Source: Apoderus coryli (Eukaryota; Arthropoda; Insecta; Coleoptera; Attelabidae). Taken from it: a DNA stretch of 64,000 bases. Every line of letters begins with the position of its first letter. The first letter of the stretch is position 1. Location of the stretch: positions 7,915,135-7,979,134 of the forward strand of contig OU452202.1 of assembly GCA_911728435.2 (NCBI GenBank). The letters run 5' to 3'. Under the pieces are notes generated by a model. That model was not told the DNA's origin and did no database searches. It worked only from the letters and a program-made list of their open reading frames with translations. The position numbers were made by a program, and so were the translations under genes. This document shows positions 47,569 through 59,190 of this stretch, one piece after another.

Positions 47569-48097
47569 AGCGTGCGGTAAAGTGCACTTTTCCGCATTTT
47601 TTTTTTGTAAGGAAAGTTGCACTTTTCCTTACTTAGTGCTATAAAGATACTTTTCCACACTCAGTGCTGTAAAGTTACTTTTCCTCATTGTGTTTATTGT
47701 TGCTATAACTAATATAAAGTCGGATAGTGCTAGATTTGTTATATATATGAATAACTGTTTATCCACATTAAAAGAAGAAGTACTTATAGCCTACTTCTGT
47801 TTATCCAGCAAAATAATAATAATAACCTGTTAAATGAACTTAAAATCGAAAATCTGATCATTTTTCTCTTATAGTCACATTAATACCTATAACTGATATG
47901 ACAAAAGGCATATTTGACACACTTGTCAAATATTGTTGCTACCTGAATTGTCAGTATGAAATTTGAAGTGCTTCTAGGAAAAAAATTGTACCTAACACAT
48001 GCGGAAAGTGTCTTTTCCGCACTTGACGAATGACCGAACTTGTCTGCGCGTCGTTTGGTCACCTGTTGTTGCGTGCGGAAAAGTACTACTTTCTGCA
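47569..48097. repeat. cluster of TGCGGAAAAGT-type palindromes
   Basis: Near-palindromes occur at about 47571-47594 (TGCGGTAAAGTGCACTTTTC then CGCA), 47609-47634 (GTAAGGAAAGTTGCACTTTT then CCTTAC), 48001-48022 (TGCGGAAAGTGTCTTTTCCG then CA) and 48074-48097 (TGCGGAAAAGTACTACTTTC then TGCA). ACTTTTCC also recurs at 47648 and 47677. No protein is encoded. It may be the palindromic body of a nonautonomous element. Confidence 0.7.
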
Positions 48098-48121
48098 CTT
48101 GTTAGGTAAATAACTATATAT

Positions 48122-48635
48122 GTTGGGCGCAAAGTCAGTATGTTCGAATTTTTGTTTGGACGTTTTAATACAGTCAAAGTCCAACGCGTGGTCATATTTC
48201 TTTATTCGTTCGTACGCAGCGAAACCTAGGTTTAAGCAAATGCGTCCTAAATAACGGTAATTTTATTTTGGCGCCCATTCGTCGTTATGTTGCAGAAATA
48301 AATATATACAATATATTTGCCGTTATTTTTTAACACACGTATTTTTGCATGTGTGAAAATCATTTTTGTTGTTTTTACCTTTAGAAAAGTAGACAAGTTG
48401 ATTTTTAAGTGTTATTGTTCTATCGTTTTTATAGTAATAAAATATTGTTAACTATTATTATTGTTTTACTTTAATTGTTTTCTTACTTGGTCATTTCGCA
48501 TTTACACAAACCTAGGTTTGGTTGCTTAAAAACGACCAAAGCCAGAAATATTACCTCTCGTCTGTATTAAAATGTCCGAACCTAAGATTGGACAACAAAT
48601 TATAGAATGGGGCGTTTTCGGACTTTGTGCCCAAC
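48122..48635. mobile_element. 514-bp MITE-like inverted-repeat element
   Basis: The ends GTTGGGCGCAAAGTC and GACTTTGTGCCCAAC are inverted repeats. Inner matches include GTTTGGACGTTTTAATACAG and its near complement, and AACCTAGGTTTAAGCAA against its counterpart near 48512-48530. No clear target duplication is visible, so the superfamily is open. Confidence 0.78.
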
Positions 48636-48704
48636 CGAGTGCCCAATATTATAAATAGAAAGCGTTGATGTACCTATACGGACTGAAGGAGATTTTCACT
48701 GTGT

Positions 48705-48777
48705 GCCACGGTAGTTCAATTGGTAGAACATCTGACCGGCAATCGGAAGATGTTGGGTTCGAATCCCACTTGTGTCG
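48705..48777 (+). tRNA. tRNA-Ala(GGC)-like sequence, probably pseudogene or SINE head
   Basis: A cloverleaf can be drawn. D-arm GTTC...GAAC; anticodon stem TCTGA/TCGGA (one G-T) with loop CCGGCAA, hence anticodon GGC; T-arm with GGGTTCGAATCCC; acceptor GCCACGG paired to TTGTGTC with one mismatch and two wobbles. Position 33 is C instead of the near-invariant T, and the T-stem outer pair is T-C. These defects suggest a decayed copy. Anticodon GGC is also rare for eukaryotic Ala. Confidence 0.5.
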
Positions 48778-48779
48778 CT

Positions 48780-50630
48780 GAATTTAATTTTATTTCACCT
48801 ATCTGTTTCGTAAAATGTTACCTTTGATATCTGAAGACCAACATAACCGCTGATCTAAACTGCCATCTGGTGAAACTGTTTTTGAAAAAGTCTCGTCATA
48901 TATAAAAACCAAAATATCCTTAAAGGTTTAATTCAATACAAAAACTTCGTATAATGAACTGACGCATAAGTTGAATGATAATTAATAAATTGTTTTGCAA
49001 ATTATATAGTGACGATGATTACGCGGTGCGGCCTATTGTTTTCCGAATATACATATCACAAACAATTTAGACACTTCACAAAAAGCTACGCTATTATTTA
49101 TCAAAACACCTAAGCCAGTTTTTCCACGTGTACGGTTCGTGTAAAAAAAGAAGCAGAAAAACTCCCTTGCATTTTAAGTGCCATTATCGAAATTAACGCA
49201 AATAAAAAAAATAAGAATAATAATATCCCTACGGCTATACGTTGTTATGTGACGAAAAAAAAATAACAAGACAGTACAGTAAAATAAGGTTAAAAGGGTG
49301 GCAAACATAAAGGAATAGAGCAAACCATCATATAGCGAAGGGTTGATTTATTACACAAGGGTATGATGAAATGCAAGCAACATTGTTGGCAATGTATAAT
49401 GCATTTATTTAGACCACGGATTCAACTCAATGAGCATTAAATACTAGTTTAGCGAGATCTCGTAAAAATACAATTTTTGTTAGTGGAGGTTGTGTCCGAT
49501 ATTTATCCGAGATCTGTACCAAATTTGGTTAGAATATGATAAGTGGTTTTTGAGTTATCGTGGATACAGACAGTCAGACACACAGACATTTTTTAGAACT
49601 ATTATTTACGTATAAAATGACCGAAAACACGTAGGTATGTCCGGTGAAATTAAAAACAAAATTTCATTAAACTAATAGCTTTCATATAGGTATATTATAT
49701 GATATGGAGAGCTAAAAATTGCGCTATAAATGTCCTATTATATTACCTCAGTGAATGAATATGTTGATAACGAGTTGACCTTTGATTTGTGGACACTCTG
49801 TATACCTAACGTTACAAAATAATATATCACAAATATTAACCAATCATAATTTTATGACAAACGAAAGAAATCCATCACATCACATAAAATTACTGATTCA
49901 CAAAGAATTTATTTTGAAATTGTCCTTACTATTTAGTTGATTACTTATTTCAGCTCATTTATTATCATAAAAATGTCTACTAATAATAGACTGTTCCTTT
50001 TACTGCCTTTATAAGCCCCTTCAACGTGTCACAAAAGTATGATTATGCTTCTGTTATAAACGTTCACAGGCGGTCGGGAGGCATCTAGCTAGGAGTTCTG
50101 AATTTCTCATTTTTTGCGAAGCGTCTTCTCCATAGCCGTAAAAGACTTGTATATTGGACAGTGGCGTCTTGCTATTATAATACGCGTATCCGAAAACTTT
50201 CCCTGCACGATATAATACAATATAAAATAATATGATTTTTAAAACAAATCATTTATTTTTTCTACCACCAAAATTATTACAATACATTTTCAGTCCTCTA
50301 AACAGTGCTAAAAACACTGGTACCAAGGATACAACTTATACTACAATACGCTACGAACTTTAAACTTTATAAGAAAGAGAAAAAAAACCTACCGGATAAA
50401 AAAAAAGAAAAACAATAATGTAATTCAATCCTTACAATAGAAAACAAAAAGAAAACAAACCAAAGTTGACACAAAATATAGACAAATACAAGACAATACA
50501 TGGTTCTACAGTCTAAGGTGAATTCAGATCAAGGTGCATCTCAACATATGTTTCCTTAAATTTAGCTTATTTGTTCTTATATTAGCCTCAAGAATATTAT
50601 AAGAGGTTCTTGTGAAATGATGATGTACCT
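48780..50630. other. no recognised gene; dispersed-repeat end at 49500-49600
   Basis: The phrase CCAAATTTGGTTAGAATATG ending in a GACAGTCAGACACACAGACA run resembles the 3' ends of common arthropod LINE/SINE repeats. The rest shows no recognised structure. A CAGTGGCGT hAT-like tip occurs at 50160. Confidence 0.4.
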
Positions 50631-50634
50631 CGTT

Positions 50635-50720
50635 CGAATATGACCTGGGAAACGAAACAGATTCTGGAAATGGTTTCAGCGGACTTCAAAATCGTTATAT
50701 TGGTCTTTGTTGTGGCTTAA
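50635..50720 (+). repeat. SINE fragment
   Basis: ATATGACCTG and GAAACGAAACAGA are followed directly by CTGGAAATGGT and ACTTCAAAAT. These are two blocks that are separated in the fuller copy at 37195-37640. It is an internally deleted or rearranged copy. Confidence 0.55.
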
Positions 50721-50799
50721 TTACCGTTATATAATTGTATTCAACGTAAGGAATTTATGCCATTTATTATGTTTGTTAGAATTATTTGTTCTGACTATG

Positions 50800-51540
50800 A
50801 TTTAAACATTTTTATACATCTGTAACAGAGAAACGGGTAGCGGGTAGGAACTCCTAATGGACAGTCCTACTTCAGGGAAATGAGTGCCCCTGCCCACGCG
50901 AACTCCAGGCTCCTCCTGACCCGGGTGGTAACATCCTGTAAGGGTCCCTTTATCAGGGTTACGATAAATATCAACGGGCAGCAGCATTGTTATTACTAAA
51001 TTGAGGCAACTGAAGAGTTACTTCTTTAAGGGCTCGATTTCAGCTACTCGTGAGTGGTGTTACAACAACAGAACGGTCACGACACTGCGCTTGGGAAGGC
51101 AACGGGAAACCACCTGAGTAATATTTTCAGGAGAAAATCATGATTATGGCTGATGAATACAACGGCCCCGAGTACGAACGCCCCTTTAAATGGGGCAGGG
51201 GTGCTAAGAATCTCCCGATCAGCTAAACTCAGATATGATATGATCATTGGACGCCCGAGTAATTGGAACTTGGAATGTGAGGAGTATGTTCGAACCCGGA
51301 AAAATCCATAACAACATAAGGAAAATCGGACGGCTGAAGATTGGCATACTTGGAATAAGTGAAATGAGGTGGCCGAACTCTGGGAAGGAGTTTTTAAAAA
51401 TACATGATAGAAAGATGGCGGCTACTTGTTGAGTAACAAATGAAATGAGGACAACGTATATCGAGCTGAAGGTGTGAAGGCAGTTACTTATGTGAATAGA
51501 TTTTGGTCAAAGCTACACTTTCTATATGTGAAGTGAGGTG
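50800..51540 (+). mobile_element. RTE-clade LINE, 5' UTR and endonuclease start
   Basis: The region is GC-rich compared with its flanks and contains TGCGCTTGGGAAGGCAACGG followed by GAAACCACCTGA, a 5' leader I associate with insect RTE-like elements. From about 51250 the plus strand reads IGTWNVRSMFEPGKIHNNIR and IGILGISEMRWPNSGKEF, the first endonuclease block. The frame stops at 51432 and nothing further downstream is recognised. Confidence 0.78.
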
Positions 51541-54125
51541 AGTATGTGGGGTGGAGTTTTAGGTACGTATTTAGGAATTGTGAGGATTGTTGAGTGTGTT
51601 ATTTGATTATTTTTTCAAATTTAATGACAAATGGTTTAATTAATATTTATTATAATGTTGCATAAGCAATAATATATAAAAATAGAAGGTGATAGCCGAT
51701 ATGGATATGAAGCTCTACTGCACTGCCTCCAATATATGAAACGTTATTTCTAAGGAGGACTTACGCACGAGATTTGTAGAAGTTCTCTGTCGAATTTATG
51801 TGCTTTTTATTACATAGAAGCAGGAAAATCTCCCAAGCCGAAGGAAATCGTACGAGGGAAGAAGAATGTTTTGCGTATAAGCGGGTGACGATTTCCGATT
51901 GAGTGAAACCGTGGAGGTTTTAAACGATATACACAGTGCGCAAAAAGGAAATAAATATGAAACTCTATATACGTTGCGACAGTAATATTCATGCAGAGAA
52001 TAAATTATTTTTATATATACAGTGAAACCCATGAAAATATATTCATAGCTTTTTGCCTTAGGCATCTCAAGCGGCAACAGTATCATTTTTTATTGTTTTC
52101 CTTCAACTTTATTCTTCAACTAACCGTATACAAGGGATGAAAAATGAAATGTAGGTTATACAGTTACACTTTTTTGAAACAGATGATGGCACCTGACTCT
52201 ACAGGTCTACATGTAATAATTTAGTTCTTGTATGCGCAAAGGGTGAGCAGCTAAACTTGCTGGATAATCTGTAGATTACCAAGGCGAAAATTATGTAACA
52301 TTAGTTTAATAACATTAGGTGTTGGTTTGTGTTTTTCTGGCTATCTGGCAGCAAATGTATAACACGTTCTTGTTATCATTCTGTCACATTCTCAATAAAT
52401 AATAAACAAATTTAGATTATTATACTACTAATTAGTATCTACAATTGTCATAATAAAACTTAAAGTGGAGATCAAACTTGAAGGGTGCCTGGAGCGTTAG
52501 ATGGATGTATATGAATTTCCGTCTAACGGGCGTAGATCCTCAGCCCTTTTCTAACTCAGCTGTATTGTTTATATTATCTTAACAGTAAACGGACAGCTCC
52601 TGGTGGTACCTGTTCCAGCCATTATTCCGAGTCACAGCAAAACCATGCATGAAAATAGAAACATAAACTTAGGTTAATATGGGCAGCGATATTAGTCAGA
52701 ACATGCGGAAAAAATATAGCAAAACCCCGCTTCAATATAGACGAGCTTGAATGACCCTGGCTTAACTCGTTGTTGCTGTTTTGTTTATTACCATGTCTGT
52801 GGGGGTCGTAGGTCAGTTGGTTATGTTTTGGCGTGGTATGTTAGTGTTCGGTTTTTGTCAGTTTTACGGAGGTTCCTCAAAATAGGCATGCCAAGTACAC
52901 GCTCTATCAATGACGTCATTTTTGACATAAAATTTCAAATATGCAGCTGGACAATAATAGGTAGAACATATTATACATAAACTATCTTTAGATTTACAAG
53001 TAAAATCAAAAAAATATATAATTTATATAGGCTCGTTTTTAAAATAAGGAAATTCCGTATAACCGGAAGGACTAGATTCTTGAAAATATTTTAGCCGAAT
53101 TGGCTTCGTCGACCTAAGTACTACGCTAGGTTTTCAGTTTGTTCCACAGTGTAGTTTCTCCATAATCGATCGAAACCCTTCGCGGTGGGTCACCCGGTAT
53201 ATCGCAGTCGAAAATTAGTAGAGATCATCCCTTAAAAACGATTGTCTAGACAGGTGGAGGTTGTGAGTTCGAGATATTTAGAAACTTAAAATTCCGATAT
53301 GCTACATTCGAGAGAAAGGTAATTTCAGCTAAAAACCAAGTAGTTCCGACTTAGGAAAACGCCCTTCCGTATATAGCAAGAGTGCATTAATAGTCGCAAA
53401 ATTTTTAAAAGCTATAAAAACGTGAACCAGACAGTGGAACTGTCAAAAACTTAACGGTAAACGCGCCTTGGACGATGTCTTAAAGCCAAAATAAATTTTA
53501 AAATTTTCATTTGTTCAAATATAACTGACACAATTCCATATATTATATTTCCCACACTGTAACACGAATCATATTGTCATTAAATCTCTTCATTGTTTGT
53601 AACCAGTGTTCAAAAAATGTACTTGAGCTCAAGATTAATCCCAAACCCTTTCAGAAAATATTTTGGATAACTCATATATGCAACACATAACAACTGACTC
53701 GCATTATTTTCCCCTGTCATTTTTGCATTATTCTTTCACCATTGAGATGCAAGAAAAAAATTGGTATTATAGAGATTATATGGAATAAAAATTCTTTCAT
53801 ATAATAATGTATTGTGTCTACCAGATGATCCTGTATATTATTCATAATAATATACAATAGCCTCTAGATATAAACCCATTGATATAGCTAGTTGAGTTTT
53901 ACGAGATATTAGATACATATTTTTATTATTATACGCTGTTGAAAACTAGTTTTAAGCCGTCTTAATATTCGGTTTTTAGTTTGCTTCTTGGCTACTACTG
54001 TTCTCTTATGAATATTGCTAATATCAAATAATATGATAAGGAAAAATAAATAGATTGGATCATTTATAGTTTGTTATAAGTAAGCAATGTATCCCCCTTC
54101 AGTTATTATTAGCCGCAAACTAAAC
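51541..54125. other. no recognised gene; decayed transposon scraps
   Basis: A CGCTCTATCAATGACGTCAT scrap of the SINE core is at 52899, CCGTATAACCGGAAGGAC is at 53058 and GGGTCACCCGGTATA is at 53187 (mariner-type end). No protein motif or exon was recognised. Confidence 0.45.
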
Positions 54126-54129
54126 ATAT

Positions 54130-54600
54130 ACAGCCATATTCAACATCCTCTTTTAACTTTAAAAGCGGTTTTAAAACTTAAAATTCCTATTCAAGATCTT
54201 TTAACGCTAAAAGGCCTCTTTTACCGAACTATTTAAAAGCGATATTTAAAGGTGCTAAGAACCATTTTTATATTTGACAGTTTGAGATTTCCGCTTTTAT
54301 CTTAACATAATTTATAGAATTATTATTTTTCCTTCCTGTTTCCTGTCATTGTGTGATTCTAACTGTGAATTTAAAGTTTTTCAGAACATATCGTGGCGTA
54401 GTTAAACTTCTTAATCCAGTAACTCCCCCAAGAATAAACCCATAATCGTGCTCATATTCGGGCTGGAAATGCTGTTGAAAGGCGTTTTGCCCAGTGGTAG
54501 TCAACGTTTAGAGCACTATAAAATAGTTTGCAAATATCTCTTGATACTGCAAACATAGCAGTAACAGCCATGGCTGTATGGTACAACCCTAGCCTAGTTT
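54130..54600 (+). pseudogene. PIF/Harbinger (HARBI1-type) transposase relic
   Basis: From 54447 the text reads AHIRAGNAVERRFAQW, then STFRAL, NSLQISLDTANIAVTAMAVW and YNPS. This matches the end of the Harbinger nuclease (R..+ER.FG.W+.RF..L......L......I..A.AVLHN), with two in-frame stops. The upstream 54130-54300 TTAAAAGCGG-rich stretch may be its terminal region. Confidence 0.68.
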
Positions 54601-54689
54601 GAACTGTAATTAGAATGCATGGATACCTAAATTTGAAATAATATAATTAATTTTAGCTGCTTTACAGCGATAGGTCACTTTTGATATTT

Positions 54690-54960
54690 GCCCTCATAAT
54701 TCTCAAGAAAATTGCGTTTAAAATTTCACCAGTTAGGTAGTTGGAACCAATACTCTTATAAGAATATAATATGTAGTAATTGAGTACTTTAACACATTGA
54801 TAGAGCGTTCGTTTCGTATGCGGAATGTTATGGGTTCGAATCCCAGCTCTGGCAATCCTCTTTTTTTTAACTTTTGAATAAAGCAGTTAGTTTGTTACGT
54901 TAGTTGATTGGAAATAATGAAAATAATACAAGTATAATAATAATCATTTCATTGAAATGG
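54690..54960 (+). repeat. tRNA-derived SINE copy
   Basis: The head has CTCAAGAAAATTGCGTTTAA and CACCAGTTAGGTAGTTGG. The core at 54793-54856 has ATTGATAGAGCGTTCG, GGGTTCGAATCCCAGC and CTCTGGCAAT. The tail has TTAGTTTGTTACGTTAG and TTGATTGG. It diverges from the 37195-37640 copy after about 54935. Confidence 0.75.
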
Positions 54961-54996
54961 TCCATTATTTTGCGAGGAGTTATATTTTAAGGGGTA

Positions 54997-55650
54997 AATG
55001 AATGAAGTCTACTCCACAAACGAATGTTATATATTGTTGAAATCAATCAGTACTCATAACCATACATGTTTCGAGAAACTAGTTCTCATCATCAGTGGTA
55101 TGTAGGTAATATGGAATTACAGAAAGTTGAAAGTATTCACTTGTGAAAAAAAGTTATGATATAAACTCATAATTAGAATTGATAAATTTTGTCAGATAAA
55201 GTTAAAATTTGAAATTAAAATATGTTCTGTGTTTTTTACTTCAGTTCACAATTATGATTGCATAATTGCGCGTATGATGTAGGTACAATGCTTTTTTACG
55301 CTTTTTTCTCATATTATTCGAAAATTTCAATTATATTTTAATTATTTAAGCAAAGGGCCATTCGTTAAACATTTTTTTGAAACGAATTAGATATAAATTA
55401 TTATATGCAATCATAATTATTGTGAAGTAAAAAACACAGAACATATTTTAATTTCAAATTTTTACTTTATCTGACAAAATGTATCAATTATAATTATGAG
55501 TTTTCACAAGTGAATACTTTCTGTAATTCCATATTGCCTACGTACCACCATTTATGATGAAAACTAGTTTCTCGAAACAAGTATGGTTATGAGTACTGAT
55601 TGATTTCAACAATATATTACATTCGTTTGTGGAGTAGACTTTATTTATTC
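54997..55650. repeat. foldback element B, ~275-bp arms, with hammerhead-like cores
   Basis: The two arms are close inverted copies around 55260-55410, sharing AGTCTACTCCACAAACGAAT at the ends and AAATATGTTCTGTGTTTTTT inside. On the minus strand of the left arm CTGATGA (55090-55096) is followed by TGAGAACTAGTTTCTC (5-bp stem GAGAA/TTCTC) and GAAAC (55070-55074). The right arm has a mutated version on the plus strand (55551-55578). Confidence 0.85.
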
Positions 55651-55654
55651 TTGT

Positions 55655-57555
55655 CGGGAAAGTGTGTTAGTGGAGAAACATCTTCGGATTTTCATTTTAA
55701 AACAACTCTAGAAAAAAAAGCAAAAGGATACTAAAATACATAAAAATAAAAACCTTTAACTTCTAATTATGTTAATTTGACACTAAGGTCAAAATTATAT
55801 ATTTGTATACCTTCATGATTGATTTAATGTACGAGTAGCTTGAATAGCTACCTGCGGTAGGCAATCATCATTTGTATACCTTGGGGAATGATCTAATGTC
55901 TTTGGACGTGATGTACTTGGAATGTCTAGATGACCATAACTATTGAGACGAAGTTCACTAAAATGTAATTACCGCGCGGATGTACCTATATGTCATAATA
56001 CCTATTATTATATTTTATCCTTTTTAAATAAATCAGTTAGTTTTGTTCAATATTTACTTATCGCATAAAAAGGATCTGTTATAACTTTTTTCAAAATTTT
56101 ATTTGAAATTACCACATCGTCTCTTGAAAAAAATTATTTTAATAACTACATAGCGCCTAATTTATAACTTAAATAAAAATGAGCACTGTTATGAAAAACA
56201 TATCAGCCTTCATGGAGATGATGCGAAAAAATAAATCAGAAATATAAATGAAGAACCCAAAAAAATGGAAGGAATTATTCTACATACAAAGTTTCAAGTT
56301 TAGGCTTTCAACTTGGCTCCAAATATAAAGGAACTACCGTTCTTTATCAATAGCTGATTTTTGAACAATTTTATTTATACATGCTGCTCCTATTTTCTGT
56401 CGATGTTGTAATTTCTACATGTAAAATATCGGAGAATTATATACAAAAGAAAACAGCAAAATTAGGTAGAAATAACTTATAGAAACCTTTCTAATAAAGT
56501 CGTTAAAATATTAACTATGAAATTACTAGTCTGTCTGTCCATCTCAGCCGCAGTTTACTTCAAAAAATTTGAGATTTACTACAGCAGTAACACTAATACA
56601 AATTTGAAAAAATATATAAGTGTTATTATACTATTGTGTAGAATCAAAAGAAAACTACTGGTTTTTAATATCAAGAATAATCCGTATGTTATAAATATGG
56701 CATACTTCCCCAAAACATTCAAAAGGTATTGTTGTACACGCTGCAATTAGTAAATGAAACAGACCATAATATTCATCTAGTTCTAGTACATTAAATAATA
56801 ACATTAACATAAACATATAATACTCATGTCATTTTAAATCAGCACAATCATATTTTCCATGTAACAATAACTCTGTTAAAAGAATATAATATTCAACGAT
56901 AATAATTATTATACCCACCATTTTTTAAACCCCATTACCAGGTCCAGCAATATTCCTCTCACAAGCTCCCCTTATTTTATCCTCGCAGAATAAAACATTT
57001 AAATTGTTTACAAAACCTTAATTATTAACGGCCAAACACACTTAAGTTTCAACAAAGAAAGTAAAACGGTGGAATTTTAAAAGAAGTTCCTCCCCTCATC
57101 ATATACGAGTAGTATATTATTCTTTTTCCTTTCGACTAGGGAACAATATTTATGAAGTGAAATTTAATATGTTCACTGAATATATCACTTGAATTTTGTT
57201 AATAACATCTTAACATCTATATGTGAATCGCAATCAAATTAATATTAAGAAATATCTCAGTAATTTTTATAAAATAACGCAAAACGGTTGAATTAGTGAA
57301 ATCTTTTCATTCAAAATATTCTACTTAAACATGTCCTATGGTAAACAATTTGGGGGAAACCAAAAAAAAAAATCGTTCCAAAACTCTCCAGTCCATACAA
57401 AAATCTTAAATCAGATCTACAGGGTGTTCAAAATGAAACAATCCCCAAATTATTACGTGTGTAGGTGATTTTTGAACAATAATTCATTCAAACAGAATTA
57501 AGAATATTTGCAAATTAATTTCTAGAAAAAAACATGTTTGAAGAAATAATTATTT
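55655..57555. other. no recognised feature
   Basis: AT-rich. The 77-codon frame at 56517 has no recognisable motif. A mariner-like tip ACAGGGTGTTCAAAATG lies at 57420. Confidence 0.5.
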
Positions 57556-57560
57556 ATTAT

Positions 57561-58236
57561 TTGATTATTTTTGGGTATAGGTCAGTAAAAAAAAAACACT
57601 TTTGTTCTCTTGTCGACGTTTCGACTTTTATAAAGTCATCTCAGGACACTACAAAACAAAATCACAACAGTTAAATATAGCACAATATAAGATGACAATT
57701 AGAAATAATTTGCAACATATAGGAAAAAATTATACAATAATAAAAAAAACACAAAAACAAACAATTTAAAAAAAAAACGATTTAAAAACAATTTTTTTTT
57801 TTTAATGATCTTATCTTTAATTAACAAAGCAGGTAATTCATACTCACAAGAAAAGGGTGTTTTTCGTGTCAAAAATTAAAATTAAAATCCCAAAGGACAT
57901 TGACATAAAAATAGTTTAAAAAACGGGGTTCTCCAATCAAAATTTCAAGTCGCTATGTCGAAAATTATTTTGCAAATAAATCGTGTTCGGTACAAATACA
58001 TATACAAATGTTCAATTTCATAAAATCGTTTGTTTTTGTTTTTGTGTTTTTTTTTATTATTGTATAATTTTTTCCTATATGTTGCAAATTATTTCTAATT
58101 GTCATCTTATATTGCGTTATATATAACTGTTGTGAGTTTGTTTTGTAGTGTCTTGAAGATGACTTTATAAAAGTCGAAACGTTGACAAGAGAACAAAAGT
58201 GTTTTTTTTTACTTAACTATACCCAAAAATAATCAA
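57561..58236. repeat. foldback element C, >200-bp arms, with hammerhead-like cores
   Basis: Inverted arms share GATTATTTTTGGGTATAG, CACTTTTGTTCTCTTGTC, TTCCTATATGTTGCAAATTA and TCTAATTGTCATCTTATA. The right arm reads TTGAAGATGACTTTATAAAA then GTCGAAACG (58152-58181), close to CUGANGA-stem-GAAAC with one core change. The left arm has the complement at 57614-57655. Confidence 0.85.
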
Positions 58237-58239
58237 AAT

Positions 58240-59185
58240 CGTAAAATTGCAAGGTCAAAATATTTATTTGTCACAAATAAAGTACTCGTATATATTGGAA
58301 GCAAACTAACAGATTTTGCCGGATCATATTATTTATTTGGATAGAACAAATCATAAATATATTTAATATTAAAAAATGTTTATTTGGAATAAAAAATATA
58401 TATTTATTCCAAGTAGCAGCACCTTTGGGCTAAGTACATTGAATTGTTCTACTAAATTACTGATGTTAGTTAAAGCAAACAAATAAAGCTTACATTTTCG
58501 AGCCCAGTTAGCAAGTAAGTACAAGTACTATGTAAAATAAATATTTATTTATATCAAACAAATACTAGTTGGGTATTTCAAATCAGCCATATATTTTTCT
58601 CAAGTACATGGTTTGTTTGTCGTATACCGATGAAATATATATATTTTTTTAATCCAAACAATTCTTTTTTTCAGTGAACTTGTGTGAGAAAACGTTTTCC
58701 AAGATGAAGTACACAAAGACAAGTACACATATCTAAATTAACCGATGAGCATTTTAAATCTCTTTTAATAATTGGTATAAGTAAAATTGATCTATAACTA
58801 CAAACTATTGTCGGTGGAAAATCGCAATTACGTAAATCTCATATGCTTAAGCTTAGATAATTAAGTTAAGTTTTCTGCGTCATCAGTTTTACCTCGCAAA
58901 TAAATAAAACCGAGTAATTATCATTCTGGGTTTTCTTTTTCAACTTATTACAGTAATAGTAACAACAATAAGAGATTGATTGTCGTGGGTCAGATTGATG
59001 ACACTAGCCTTAAGCTGTCGCGGGCCGTAGTTTGGAGACCCCTAGTTTAAAAGGTATAGTTGTCGCGAATACAGTAGGTATCCCTCTATCTTTACCACCT
59101 CTATCTTTACCACGAGTTTTACTAGTACTTCCTTAGAAAAAAAATTTGATAAATTTTGTTATGATGTTTTTATACAACACAAAGT
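58240..59185. other. no recognised feature
   Basis: AT-rich intergenic or intronic sequence without recognised motifs. Confidence 0.5.
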
Positions 59186-59190
59186 ATACA

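Noticed and set aside
49560..49600. GACAGTCAGACACACAGACA run as a microsatellite
   Set aside because: It is imperfect and sits in a context typical of dispersed-repeat 3' ends.
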